Of a DNA stretch of 64,000 nucleotides, positions 53,030 through 61,730 are shown piece after piece (within the stretch, counting starts at the first letter, position 1; every line of letters starts with the position of its first letter). The position numbers and the translations under genes are program-made. Where the stretch lies: the NCBI GenBank assembly GCA_030433275.1, contig JAUILK010000014.1, positions 1-64,000 on the forward strand. The letters are read 5' to 3'. The notes under the pieces are model-generated. The model worked only from the letters and a program-made list of their open reading frames with translations, made no database searches and had not been told where the DNA came from. This DNA comes from Gammaproteobacteria bacterium. GTDB lineage: Bacteria; Pseudomonadota; Gammaproteobacteria; Nitrococcales; Nitrococcaceae.

Positions 53030-53099
53030 TAATCTGCCCGGCACCCTTTCATTTGATGAGCCGTGACCGATTGGTCAACCTCGCCGGCTGGGAGGAGGT

Positions 53100-55778
53100 T
53101 CAGTGTCCAGGCGGAGCCGGACCCTGCACCACCTGGGTCAGGTGTTGCGGTTTAACGTATTTTTCGAAGGCGGCGCGGACCTGTTGCGGAGTGAGCGTGA
53201 GGTAGTGCTTTACCGCAACCATCGGCTGGTCCAGCGGTTCGCCATGCCAGCTCCACGCCAGCAGCGAACGTGCGATGCGCTCGACGCTGGATACGCCAAG
53301 TGGAATCGAACGAATCTCGTACTGGCGAGCATTGTCGAGCTCGTCCGCTTCGACCGGCTGAGTACGTAGCACGTCGATGTTTCGGCGCACCAACGCGTCC
53401 ACCCGCGCGACCTTGTCCGGGTCGCTGCCATATTGCACGTAGAAGATCGAGCGTGACCGGTCGAAATCCATTACTGAACCCACACTGTAAGCGTAACCGT
53501 GACGTACGCGGATGTCGGCCATCAGGCGCGAGGCGAAGCCGCTGCCGCCGAGCACGTCGTTACCTAGCTGCAATGCGTAGCGATCCGGGTTGTTCAGATC
53601 GAGATCCAGCATTTGCCCCATCAGCACTTGGTTTTGCGAAGCATACGGGTTGGGCACCAGGGCGTAGCCTGGTGGATTGAGCGGCACTCGCGGCGGTACC
53701 ACCTCGGGTTTCGAGCCATGGGCTTGCCAGTCGCCGAAGTATTTCTCGATCGTGAGCTTGGCTTGTTCGGGTGTGATGTCGCCGACCACGACAAGCGTGG
53801 TGAGATCGGGCCGATAAGTCGCTGTGAAGTGATTCTGGACGTCCTGCAGGGTGAGCTTGCCGACCGTGCTGGGCGTGGCTTCGCGCAATCCCGGATCGCC
53901 GCTTGGTAGCAGTGCCTGTTTCAGCGCGCGGATCATCCGGTAGCGCGGTGATTGCAACTCGCCGGCGAGGGTGCGCGCCAACGTGTCCCGCTGCACCGTG
54001 AAAGCCTGCTGCGGCAGCGCCGGGCGTAGCTCGTTGTCGGCTAATAGCTGCAGCCCGCGTTCGAAATTTTGGCTCGGTACAGCTAGGCTGAACTCGGTGC
54101 CGCTGGTGACGCGGGCGGCGATATCGTCCAATGCCTTATGAAAGGCGTCGCGATCCAGTGTGGTCGTGCCGTAGTCGAACAGCGCGGCGAGCACCCGGCC
54201 GACGCCCTCCTGGCCGCGCGGTTCCTGTAGGCCGGCACTGTGGTCGATATGGCCGACCACGGTGACTGTCTGGCTGACCGACTTCGGCTGCACAATAAGT
54301 TTGATGCCGTTGGCGAGTTTCATCTGCACCGGGTCGAGCGTCCAGTGCGGTAACTTCAGTTTAGCCAGCACCTGGCTCGCCCAGGTCGGCAGAGGGACGT
54401 CCAACGTGTCGTCGCCAGTGAAGGATTCGGTGCCGCCGAAGCCGGTGCTCTGTGGTGGGCGTTTGCCTTTGGCGCTGGGGGTGAGCACGACGGTCACGCG
54501 TTGATCGGGTTTGAGATGCTCTCGCGCGAGGCGTTCGACGGCTGCGGTGTCGACGGCGCCGATTTGCTGAGCGGCCTGCGCGGGCGAATCCAGGCCCCGC
54601 CAGGCAAGTACCTGCGACCATGTGCTGGCGAGCGTTGCCGCGCTGTTCTTGGCGAACTCGAACTGCGCCAGTTCGGCGCGCTTGGCCGCTTCGACCAGCT
54701 CAGGCGATATGCCGTTCTCGAGCAAGTCGGTAATTATTTGTTCGAGATGCAGGCGCGCCTGCCGCGCGTTGCCGTCTTTCGGAAAACCGACTTCAACCAC
54801 GCCAATGCCGCCATGGCTGAAGGGCAGCGTTTGGGCATCGGCACTCAATACTTTGCCCTCGGCGGCCAGTTCCGCAAGGGGGCTGCGCGCGTTGTTAAGC
54901 ACGTCCATCAGGATTTGCGCGGCGGCATAATCTTCGGATGCCATGCCCGGCATTCGATACAGAAATTGCACCGAACCGGTGGCCGCCGGTGTGGCCATGC
55001 GGATGGTCTGTGGTTTCACCGGTTGCAGTGTGATTGGCGCGCGGGTCGGCACCGGGCGCGCGGCGATTGGACCGAAAAGCTGCTTGATTTTGGTCAGTGT
55101 TACCTGGGGATCGATATCACCGACGATCACGAAGATGGCATTGCCGGGCACGTACCAGTTGTCGTAGAACCGGCGCAACACGCTGGCCGTGGTGCGGTCG
55201 AACGACGGTCGCGTGCCGAGTGGATTCTCCGCGTAGCCGGTGTCGGCGTAGAGGATACGCTGCGCCTGCTGGAAGGCGAGAAAGCCGGGGTCGGAGATGT
55301 TGCGCGAGACCTCCTGCTCGATTGCGCCTTTCTCCAGGGCCCAGTTCTTATCGGTCAGAAGTGCTCCGCGCATCCGGGTGGCTTCGATACGCAGCAGGAC
55401 ATCGAGGTACGAGGCCGGTGTGACGAAATAATATTGGGTGGCATCGTTGGTGGTGAACGCATTGACGACACCGCCCATTTTGCCGCTCATCTTGTCGAGC
55501 TGAGCGGCACTCAGGCCTTTGCTGCCGCGGAACAGCATGTGTTCGAGGGCATGTGCCGTGCCGGGGTAGCTCTGTGGCGCTTGGTAGCTGCCGGCGAGGT
55601 AAGTAATTTGAGTGGTGACAACCGGCGCCAGCGCGTCGTGAATGATAACTACATGCAGACCGTTGTCCAGCGTCGCACGCAGCGTGTTGGCGTGTCGGTT
55701 GGCGGTCGCTGCAGCGGGTCCCGCCGTAGCGAGTAGGCCGAATCCCAGCAAGAGGCCATGCGCCAGCGCTTTGAACAT
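53100..55778 (-). CDS. M16 family zinc peptidase, double-length (892 aa)
   Basis: Periplasmic insulinase-type protease. The start at 55778 gives a signal peptide (MFKALAHGLLLGFGLLATAG). An upstream extension to 56612 would overlap another gene and was rejected. The inverted zinc motif HALEH is at residues 76-80 and the third ligand Glu is in EKGAIEQEVSRNI. An N-terminal active half is followed by an inactive half (KLPHWTLDPVQMKLANGIKL onward) with LGNDVLGGSGFASRLMADIR, so both M16 halves of a pitrilysin-like clamp are in one chain. The natural substrate is unknown. Confidence 0.92.
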   Translation of the reverse strand: MFKALAHGLLLGFGLLATAGPAAATANRHANTLRATLDNGLHVVIIHDALAPVVTTQITYLAGSYQAPQSYPGTAHALEHMLFRGSKGLSAAQLDKMSGKMGGVVNAFTTNDATQYYFVTPASYLDVLLRIEATRMRGALLTDKNWALEKGAIEQEVSRNISDPGFLAFQQAQRILYADTGYAENPLGTRPSFDRTTASVLRRFYDNWYVPGNAIFVIVGDIDPQVTLTKIKQLFGPIAARPVPTRAPITLQPVKPQTIRMATPAATGSVQFLYRMPGMASEDYAAAQILMDVLNNARSPLAELAAEGKVLSADAQTLPFSHGGIGVVEVGFPKDGNARQARLHLEQIITDLLENGISPELVEAAKRAELAQFEFAKNSAATLASTWSQVLAWRGLDSPAQAAQQIGAVDTAAVERLAREHLKPDQRVTVVLTPSAKGKRPPQSTGFGGTESFTGDDTLDVPLPTWASQVLAKLKLPHWTLDPVQMKLANGIKLIVQPKSVSQTVTVVGHIDHSAGLQEPRGQEGVGRVLAALFDYGTTTLDRDAFHKALDDIAARVTSGTEFSLAVPSQNFERGLQLLADNELRPALPQQAFTVQRDTLARTLAGELQSPRYRMIRALKQALLPSGDPGLREATPSTVGKLTLQDVQNHFTATYRPDLTTLVVVGDITPEQAKLTIEKYFGDWQAHGSKPEVVPPRVPLNPPGYALVPNPYASQNQVLMGQMLDLDLNNPDRYALQLGNDVLGGSGFASRLMADIRVRHGYAYSVGSVMDFDRSRSIFYVQYGSDPDKVARVDALVRRNIDVLRTQPVEADELDNARQYEIRSIPLGVSSVERIARSLLAWSWHGEPLDQPMVAVKHYLTLTPQQVRAAFEKYVKPQHLTQVVQGPAPPGH

Positions 55779-55849
55779 ATCGAGTGTGCTCCATGAAACC
55801 ATTCGGAGGATATGGCCGATCAAGTGGACAAGCCAGGGTCTCCTATACC

Positions 55850-56245
55850 TCATTGCCACAAAAACGCAATCGATAACAAGACACCCAGTAAATAGGGTGC
55901 TCGGGTGGCGGGAATAGCGACCTGATTTGCCCAGTGCGGGCGCGACGAGAAATGGGTGTATTGCAGGGATGTCTCCAATTCGGCGATGCGTCGACCGAGG
56001 GCTCGCAGGTAGCCGTCGATGCCTTCCTCGAAGGCCCAGAAGACAAGCGATAGGATGAGCGAGAGAAAGATGAAATACCCACGCAGCCCGGTCGGACCAG
56101 GCAATACACCGCCGGCCCCGGTCGCTGCCGCAACCAGGCCGACGAACAGCACCGCGAATACGCCAAGGCTGGTAAAGCGCAGGTTGCTGTAGTGGCGGTG
56201 GCTTGTCAGCGCTTCCGTGTACTCGATCTCTGGGTTGCCGGGCAT
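55850..56245 (-). CDS. Small two- or three-helix membrane protein (131 aa)
   Basis: The start at 56245 follows CAGGAGA by about 7 bases (MPGNPEIEYTEALTSHRHYS). Membrane segments LGVFAVLFVGLVAAATGAG and YFIFLSLILSLVFWAF are followed by a short amphipathic region and a last hydrophobic stretch (APYLLGVLLSIAFLW). No family was recognised. It is encoded upstream of the M16 protease on the same strand with 71 bases between and could be co-transcribed. Confidence 0.7.
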   Translation of the reverse strand: MPGNPEIEYTEALTSHRHYSNLRFTSLGVFAVLFVGLVAAATGAGGVLPGPTGLRGYFIFLSLILSLVFWAFEEGIDGYLRALGRRIAELETSLQYTHFSSRPHWANQVAIPATRAPYLLGVLLSIAFLWQ

Positions 56246-56511
56246 GGCTGTCTCCTGGTGTTGCTTTGCGGCGCGTGCCGCTCCAGTTTGTGCCGTAGAG
56301 AAGGTATGCGAGTCTGTCGTGGTCTTTTGCGGGCGGTTCAAGGGAGACCAATTCTAAGGCTGATTCGCGGGCCGAGCGAAGAGTGTATGCTCTCTTCGAG
56401 AGGCACGGTGTATTTTTCTTGGACGCAGCCGCGATGTGCGTCGGTGCTTTCGGAGTATTTTGCGGCAGGATCCTTGGCCGAAGCGGTTTGTTCTCACATA
56501 ATGGGTTTGCT

Positions 56512-56967
56512 ATGAGGATATGGGTGGATGCGGACGCCTGCCCGAAGGTGATCAAGGCGATTCTGATCCGCGCCGCCGAGCGCGCCAGGGTTGTACTCAC
56601 GTTCGTGGCCAATCAGCCGGTACTGACCCCGCGGTCGCGCTATATCAAATCGATCCGAGTAGCGCCCGGTTTTGATGGGGCCGATTGTGAAATCGTCAAG
56701 CATGTCGCCGATGATGACCTGGTCATAACAGCCGATATTCCTCTGGCTGCCGAAGTGATCGGCAAAGGCGGGTACGCCCTCAGCCCGCGTGGCGAGCTAT
56801 ACACGTCGGATAATATCAAGGCCCGCTTAACCATGCGGGATTTCATGGATACGCTGCGGGCCAGTGGGATCAACACCGCAGGACCGGCGCCGCTGAGTCA
56901 GAAAGACCGGCAGGCTTTTGCGGGTCATCTTGATGAACTATTGGCGCGGCAAGCTAAACAACGATGA
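56512..56967 (+). CDS. UPF0178/DUF188 (YaiI/YqxD) family protein (151 aa)
   Basis: The start [20 protein letters not shown] is typical and carries the conserved DADACP motif. [20 protein letters not shown] and the basic C-terminal part ([15 protein letters not shown]) complete the family pattern. The fold is PIN-like, so a nuclease role has been proposed for the family but is not established. It precedes the SDR gene by 22 bases and may share its transcript. Confidence 0.9.
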   Translation: MRIWVDADACPKVIKAILIRAAERARVVLTFVANQPVLTPRSRYIKSIRVAPGFDGADCEIVKHVADDDLVITADIPLAAEVIGKGGYALSPRGELYTSDNIKARLTMRDFMDTLRASGINTAGPAPLSQKDRQAFAGHLDELLARQAKQR

Positions 56968-56989
56968 ACAAGGGCGCATTCTCTCTGCG

Positions 56990-57763
56990 ATGAACTGCGA
57001 CAGGCCGGTTTCGTTTATAACCGGAGCCTCATCTGGAATCGGCCGCAGTTTAGCGCGCCGTATTGCAAATGAAGGGCACGCCGTTGCGCTGATTGCGCGA
57101 CGCAAGAATTTGCTCGATGAGCTCGCGCTGGAGATCGAGCAGGATGGCGGCACCGCCTTGGCAATCGCATGCGATGTCACCGACGCTGCAAGTGTTGGGG
57201 ACGCGCTGCGCACGGTGGAGTCGACTCTCGGGCCTGTCACACGATTGATTGCCAATGTCGGCGGCGGTGAGCGCACCGATGTGGGCCAATTTTCGGCCGT
57301 GCACATAGAGCGCGTGTTCGCCCTGAATGTGATGAGCACGGCAATCTGCATCGAGGCGGTTCTGCCGGGCATGCTGATGCGCAGGGGTGGGCATATCGTT
57401 GCTATGGGTAGCCTGGCAGGCCATCGCGGTTTGCCCGGCGCGGCGGGCTATTCGGCCGCGAAGGCTGCTCTTACCAATATGATGGAAAGCCTGCGTATGG
57501 AGTTGCGCCCGCGCGGGATCCAAGTGACTTTGCTGCTGCCCGGTTTTGTTAGGTGCAAGCCCAAACGCAAAAAAAGACCGTTCGAGCTTGAGCTGGAGGT
57601 GGCAACGGCGCGGATGCACCGGGCTATACTGGCGCACAAGCCACGTTGTGCGTTTCCCTGGCCGCTGGTGTGGATCGCCAATATCTGTCGGTTATTGCCG
57701 GCATCGTTGTATGATGCTTTGCTTGCCGGGCGTGGACCCAAGCCCCGTGTTCGCGCGGAGTGA
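56990..57763 (+). CDS. Short-chain dehydrogenase/reductase (257 aa)
   Basis: NAD(P)-dependent Rossmann-fold enzyme with cofactor motif TGASSGIGRSLA at 11-22, ARRKN suggesting NADP preference, S141 in VAMGSLAGHRG, and Y154/K158 in GYSAAKAALTNMME. The C-terminus is longer than usual and hydrophobic (PWPLVWIANICRLLPASLYD), which points to a membrane-near substrate such as a lipid. The genes beyond it (hydroxylase, then convergent acyl-ligase/acyltransferase) fit a lipid pathway, by inference. Confidence 0.9.
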   Translation: MNCDRPVSFITGASSGIGRSLARRIANEGHAVALIARRKNLLDELALEIEQDGGTALAIACDVTDAASVGDALRTVESTLGPVTRLIANVGGGERTDVGQFSAVHIERVFALNVMSTAICIEAVLPGMLMRRGGHIVAMGSLAGHRGLPGAAGYSAAKAALTNMMESLRMELRPRGIQVTLLLPGFVRCKPKRKKRPFELELEVATARMHRAILAHKPRCAFPWPLVWIANICRLLPASLYDALLAGRGPKPRVRAE

Positions 57764-57806
57764 GGCGGCATGACTATCGCTGCCAACACCGGTTAGGACT
57801 AAACGA

Positions 57807-58613
57807 ATGGGGAATATCGTAGAGATGAATGCAACGGCAATGCTCGCGGCCCTGAGAGAGGCCCGCAAAAAATCTGTACGGAACGTGGGCAAGCGGGTCC
57901 TCAGAAAAATCGATCGTTACATGGCGGCGAACTCCCTGGTGCCGGACGAACCGGTGCTTGACTCCCAGACGTTCCCCTGGGTGGCCGATTTGGAGGCGAA
58001 CTGGCATGATATTCGTGCCGAACTCGAAAAAATCCTGGAGTTCCGTGACCACATTCCGCGATTCCAGGATGTCTCGGCGGATCAATACCGAATCTCTCCG
58101 GATGATCAATGGCGCACCTTCATCCTTTATGGGTTCGGTTACCAATCCGAGCTGAACTGCCGGTTGTGCCCGAAAACCACCGCCGTTCTGCAGCGAATCC
58201 CTCATCTGCAAACTGCATTCTTTTCCATTCTCGCGCCGGGCAAGCATGTGCCGCGTCACCGAGGCGTAACCAAGAGTCTCATTCGCTGCCATCTCGGGCT
58301 GATCGTCCCGCGCCAGCGCGAGCAGTGTTATATGGACGTGGGTGGAGTGCGCTGCGTTTGGGAAAACGGGCGTGCGTTCGTGTTCGATGATCGGTACCCA
58401 CATGAGGTTCACAACAATACCGACGAGGAGCGCGCCGTGCTGCTGCTCGACGTCGAGCGGCCGATGCGGCGGCGGGCGGTGGTGCTCGGTCGAGTTTCGC
58501 TGTGGCTGCTTAAAAGGACGGCCTATGTAGTCGAGGCGCGGCGCAACTTGGCGCATTGGGAGCAGCGTCTGCAGGCCCATCTGGCCGGGAAAGCGGGAAG
58601 TGCTGGTGGCTAG
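57807..58613 (+). CDS. Aspartyl/asparaginyl beta-hydroxylase-fold dioxygenase, LpxO/OlsC-like (268 aa)
   Basis: Fe(II)/2-oxoglutarate oxygenase. Iron ligands can be placed at H151 (GKHVPRHRG) and H199 (FDDRYPHEVHNNTDEERAVL), with an Arg on the following strand for 2-oxoglutarate. An N-terminal hydrophobic or amphipathic part, then SQTFPWVADLEANWHDIRAE, resembles LpxO and OlsC, which hydroxylate the acyl chains of lipid A and ornithine lipids. No lipid A or ornithine lipid gene is adjacent except the convergent fatty-acyl ligase fusion. Substrate unknown. Confidence 0.87.
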   Translation: MGNIVEMNATAMLAALREARKKSVRNVGKRVLRKIDRYMAANSLVPDEPVLDSQTFPWVADLEANWHDIRAELEKILEFRDHIPRFQDVSADQYRISPDDQWRTFILYGFGYQSELNCRLCPKTTAVLQRIPHLQTAFFSILAPGKHVPRHRGVTKSLIRCHLGLIVPRQREQCYMDVGGVRCVWENGRAFVFDDRYPHEVHNNTDEERAVLLLDVERPMRRRAVVLGRVSLWLLKRTAYVVEARRNLAHWEQRLQAHLAGKAGSAGG

Positions 58614-58618
58614 ACCCC

Positions 58619-58642
58619 GTTCACCCTGAGCAAGTCGAAGGG
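58619..58642. repeat. Dispersed repeat (GTTCACCCTGAGCAAGTCGA...)
   Basis: Related to the element at 31487-31522, in the family GTTC-(A/G)CCCTGAGC..GTCGAAGGG. CACCCT and AGGGTG can pair, giving a small hairpin 6 bases after the hydroxylase stop, between convergent genes, where it may help stop transcription. Confidence 0.5.
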
Positions 58643-58737
58643 TGGTGCGTGTGAAGTTTCGGAGCCTTCATCGTGCGGCCTCGGTACGACTCGCAAAGCG
58701 CTTAAACGGTGTGCTACGGATTGAACAGCCGTCTCCG

Positions 58738-61548
58738 TTAGCTCTCCAGTAGATCAGGCTCGCCACATCCGGAAGTGATGAAAGCGCGCGCTTCGTCCCT
58801 TAGTCGCGTGATTTCCTGCCAGCCCTCGCCGCGTGGTTCTATTGGTGGCCCCACCCTGATTTTCAGTCGCCGGTGGCGCGGAAACCATTCGACGTCACGC
58901 AGCAGTGAACGGGTACCGGATAAAGCAATCGGGATGATTGGCGTTCCCGACCGGGCCGCGACTTGAAAGGCACCCAGATGGAACCGACGCACGCCCGGGG
59001 CCCGTGTAAATGTACCTTCAGGGAAGAAGGCGAGCGAGTCGCCCCCGCGCAGAACCTGCTCTGCACGATCGGCCTCCTGGCGGGCGCGTTGCCAATCGAA
59101 TCGTTCTACCATCAGCGTACCGAGGCGCTCAAGCAGCACTCGGGCGAAAAAGCTGGACTGGAGCTCTCGCTTGGCGAGAAAGCGGACAGATTCCGGCAGG
59201 ATGGCCGTCAGAACCAGCGGATCAATGTAACTGGCATGATTGCAAACGAATACCATATGCCTCCCATGAGGGATATTCCCGAGCCCGGTGATCTCCATTC
59301 GGATGCCAAGGAGTATGGCCAGCGCTCGCAATGCCTGTCGCGATACCGCCCATCGCCAACGTCGACGCGGCAGCAGGGCCACGGCCAGCCACGTCGGTAA
59401 TGCGATAAGACCGAAAGCCCCCCAGGCATAGCCGGCATAGAGACGCTCCTTAACCTCTTCAAAGCGCCGGCTGATGCGCGTGGCGGCGGCTGAAGCGCTC
59501 AGGCGAGCGATTTGCCACCATACCGAACTGCTGCGCTTGCCGAGTCGGTTGCTTTCGTAGAGTTCACGGGTGGCGCCGCGGCGGATCTTACCGCTGGAAG
59601 TTTTCAAAATACTGTGGGGGGGAGGCAGTCGTATGTCATCCGGAGGGATACCGGAGATTTGGGTAACGCGTTCGGCGATCCGGCGCTCCATCGCCTGGCG
59701 GCGCTCCGAATCCTGCTCATGGGTTTCGGCAATGACGATGAGTCGTTCGGTGCCCGTTTCTTGCTCCGGACTGGCAAAAACGGCAATGCAGCCCTTGCGG
59801 ACCCCCGCAATCTCACCGACCGCCAGCTCCACTTCGTGGGGGTAAACGTTACGCCCGGCCCGTACAATCATGTCCTTCACGCGCCCGGTCACAAACAGCT
59901 CGCCTCTGACCAAGTAGCCGAGGTCTCCGGAGTCAAGCCAGGCGCCGTGGAAAAGGTTGGCATTTAGCCGAGGGTTGCCGTAGTAGCCGAACGTTGTGGA
60001 CGGGCCGCGGAATTGGATGGTGCCCTCTCGGCGTTCCGGAACTTCCCGGTCGGAGGCGTCCACCACGCGAATCTCATAGCCTTCCAGCGGCGGCCCACAG
60101 GAGACAAAGCGCAGCGGGTTGGGGTCGTTTTCAGAAACGGGCTTCGCCTCGCCACTGCGAGTAAATATCTCCCGGTCCACTGTGTCTACCCAGGGACCGC
60201 GTCCGGGACGCGAAATCGTCAACCCGACCGCAGCCTCAGCCAGGCCGTATACAGGCATTTGAGTCTCCCAATGCAGCCCGTTGGTGCGGAAGGTGGCGTA
60301 GAAGCGCTTCAGGGTCACCGGGCTGACCGACTCGGCGCCGTTGAAGGCGATTCGCCAGCTGGACAAATCCATTTCTTCGAGGGGGGCGTCGCGCGCGGCG
60401 CGCAGGCACAGCTCGAACCCGAAGTTGGGGGAGGCAGACAAGGTGGCGCGGTGGCGATGGATGATCCACAGCCATTGCAGCGGGTGTGCGAGAAACGTCA
60501 GCGGTGACATGATCGCTAGCGGGCAGCCAAAGTAGAGGCTGCCCAACCAGGCTCCGATCAAGCCCATGTCATGATAAAGAGGTAGCCAGCTAACGAAGAA
60601 GTCCTCAGACGTGGCCTCGATACGCTGGCCGATCGCCCGGATGTTCGCGAGCAGATGCTTGTGGGCTAGGGTGATGCCTTTGGGATCGCCGGTACTGCCT
60701 GATGTGTACTGAAGCAGCGCCAGGTCTTCGGCATGGCGGTCCATGCCAGGACGGCCAGCGGCCGGCTGCGCCAGGTCCTCAGCGGTGATAATGTCCTCCA
60801 GATCGGGCGCCTCCGCCCTGAGCAGCTGGCTGAGCCGTTGCGCCTCCGGTACCGTGATCAGCACCCGAGCACGGGCGTTGGTTAGAATCCGTCCATGGCG
60901 GCGCAGGTGCTCTTCGAGCTGCGCTGGCCTTGCGGGCGGGTAGATCGGTACTGGCACGGCACCGGCAAGTAGAACACCGATGAAGCTTACGAAATAGTCG
61001 CGACCGGTCGGCAGCATTAGAGCCACTGTTTGGTCGGCACCGATACCCCGTTCACGCAGGCCAGTGGCGATTTCTGCGGCTTTGCGATCGAGTGCGCCAT
61101 AGCTCAACGGCTCCGGCTCTTCTGCGTCGCCGTAGATATAAATATGCGTGCGGTCGGGGTGCTGCTGGACGTGCCAATCGAACGCCTCCAGCAATGTCCG
61201 CGCCTCATGCGGATGACCGACGAGTTCTCCGGGCGATGCGTGTTGCAGCTTTTGCTGCGGTTGCCGGCGCGGCTTCGCACCCGCCTTGGTTATGGCATCA
61301 AGGAGTTGTTCCGGTGTTTCGGCCTGTACGGCTGAATCCGGTAGGCGCACCCGGAACTTGCGTTCGCATCGCATGATCAACTCGGTACGGGCTAGGCTGT
61401 CAATCCCCAGGTCCAGATCGAGTCGATCGCTTGGTCGTGGTCGGGCGCTTCGGGAAGCGCCTCCGCTCTCCTTGGCGATCTGCCGAACAAGCTCCAAGAG
61501 CTCATTCATGCCGTCGCGGCGTGCTGGTTGTGGGGATTTCGCTTCCAT
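58738..61548 (-). CDS. ACP - fatty acyl ligase - acyltransferase fusion (936 aa)
   Basis: Three domains are seen. Residues 20-90: acyl carrier protein-like domain with the phosphopantetheine Ser S51 in LDLDLGIDSLARTEL. About 110-690: ANL superfamily adenylating domain with YTSGSTGDPKG at 281-291, FVSWLPLYHDMGLIGAWLGS and LVRGELFVTGRVKDMIVRAG, of the fatty-acyl-AMP ligase (FAAL) type. About 700-936: PlsC/LPLAT acyltransferase with the NHASYID motif (H771, D776) and FFPEGTFTRAPGVR near 842. The chain would activate a fatty acid, load it on its own ACP and pass it to a lysolipid or similar acceptor. The gene lies upstream of uup on the other side and convergent to the hydroxylase. The acceptor is unknown. 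Confidence 0.9.
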   Translation of the reverse strand: MEAKSPQPARRDGMNELLELVRQIAKESGGASRSARPRPSDRLDLDLGIDSLARTELIMRCERKFRVRLPDSAVQAETPEQLLDAITKAGAKPRRQPQQKLQHASPGELVGHPHEARTLLEAFDWHVQQHPDRTHIYIYGDAEEPEPLSYGALDRKAAEIATGLRERGIGADQTVALMLPTGRDYFVSFIGVLLAGAVPVPIYPPARPAQLEEHLRRHGRILTNARARVLITVPEAQRLSQLLRAEAPDLEDIITAEDLAQPAAGRPGMDRHAEDLALLQYTSGSTGDPKGITLAHKHLLANIRAIGQRIEATSEDFFVSWLPLYHDMGLIGAWLGSLYFGCPLAIMSPLTFLAHPLQWLWIIHRHRATLSASPNFGFELCLRAARDAPLEEMDLSSWRIAFNGAESVSPVTLKRFYATFRTNGLHWETQMPVYGLAEAAVGLTISRPGRGPWVDTVDREIFTRSGEAKPVSENDPNPLRFVSCGPPLEGYEIRVVDASDREVPERREGTIQFRGPSTTFGYYGNPRLNANLFHGAWLDSGDLGYLVRGELFVTGRVKDMIVRAGRNVYPHEVELAVGEIAGVRKGCIAVFASPEQETGTERLIVIAETHEQDSERRQAMERRIAERVTQISGIPPDDIRLPPPHSILKTSSGKIRRGATRELYESNRLGKRSSSVWWQIARLSASAAATRISRRFEEVKERLYAGYAWGAFGLIALPTWLAVALLPRRRWRWAVSRQALRALAILLGIRMEITGLGNIPHGRHMVFVCNHASYIDPLVLTAILPESVRFLAKRELQSSFFARVLLERLGTLMVERFDWQRARQEADRAEQVLRGGDSLAFFPEGTFTRAPGVRRFHLGAFQVAARSGTPIIPIALSGTRSLLRDVEWFPRHRRLKIRVGPPIEPRGEGWQEITRLRDEARAFITSGCGEPDLLES

Positions 61549-61730
61549 AAGTTTTCGGCGTAGGTTTGTGGGTATCCGAATAGCGTAAATTGGATATGCT
61601 GGCGCAGAGTATCCCGAACAAGATCTACGGATCGGGAATCGCTGGTCAACTGCTCATTCGGCTCCCGCTTACGATGCCGGATACGGCGGCTTGCCACGTG
61701 CTGGCGGGGCTTGGCCGCTCAATCGGGTGA

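Noticed and set aside
53100-56612. 1170-aa reading of the M16 protease
   Set aside because: The first 278 residues overlap a separate small membrane protein gene and lack family similarity; a signal peptide starts at 55778.
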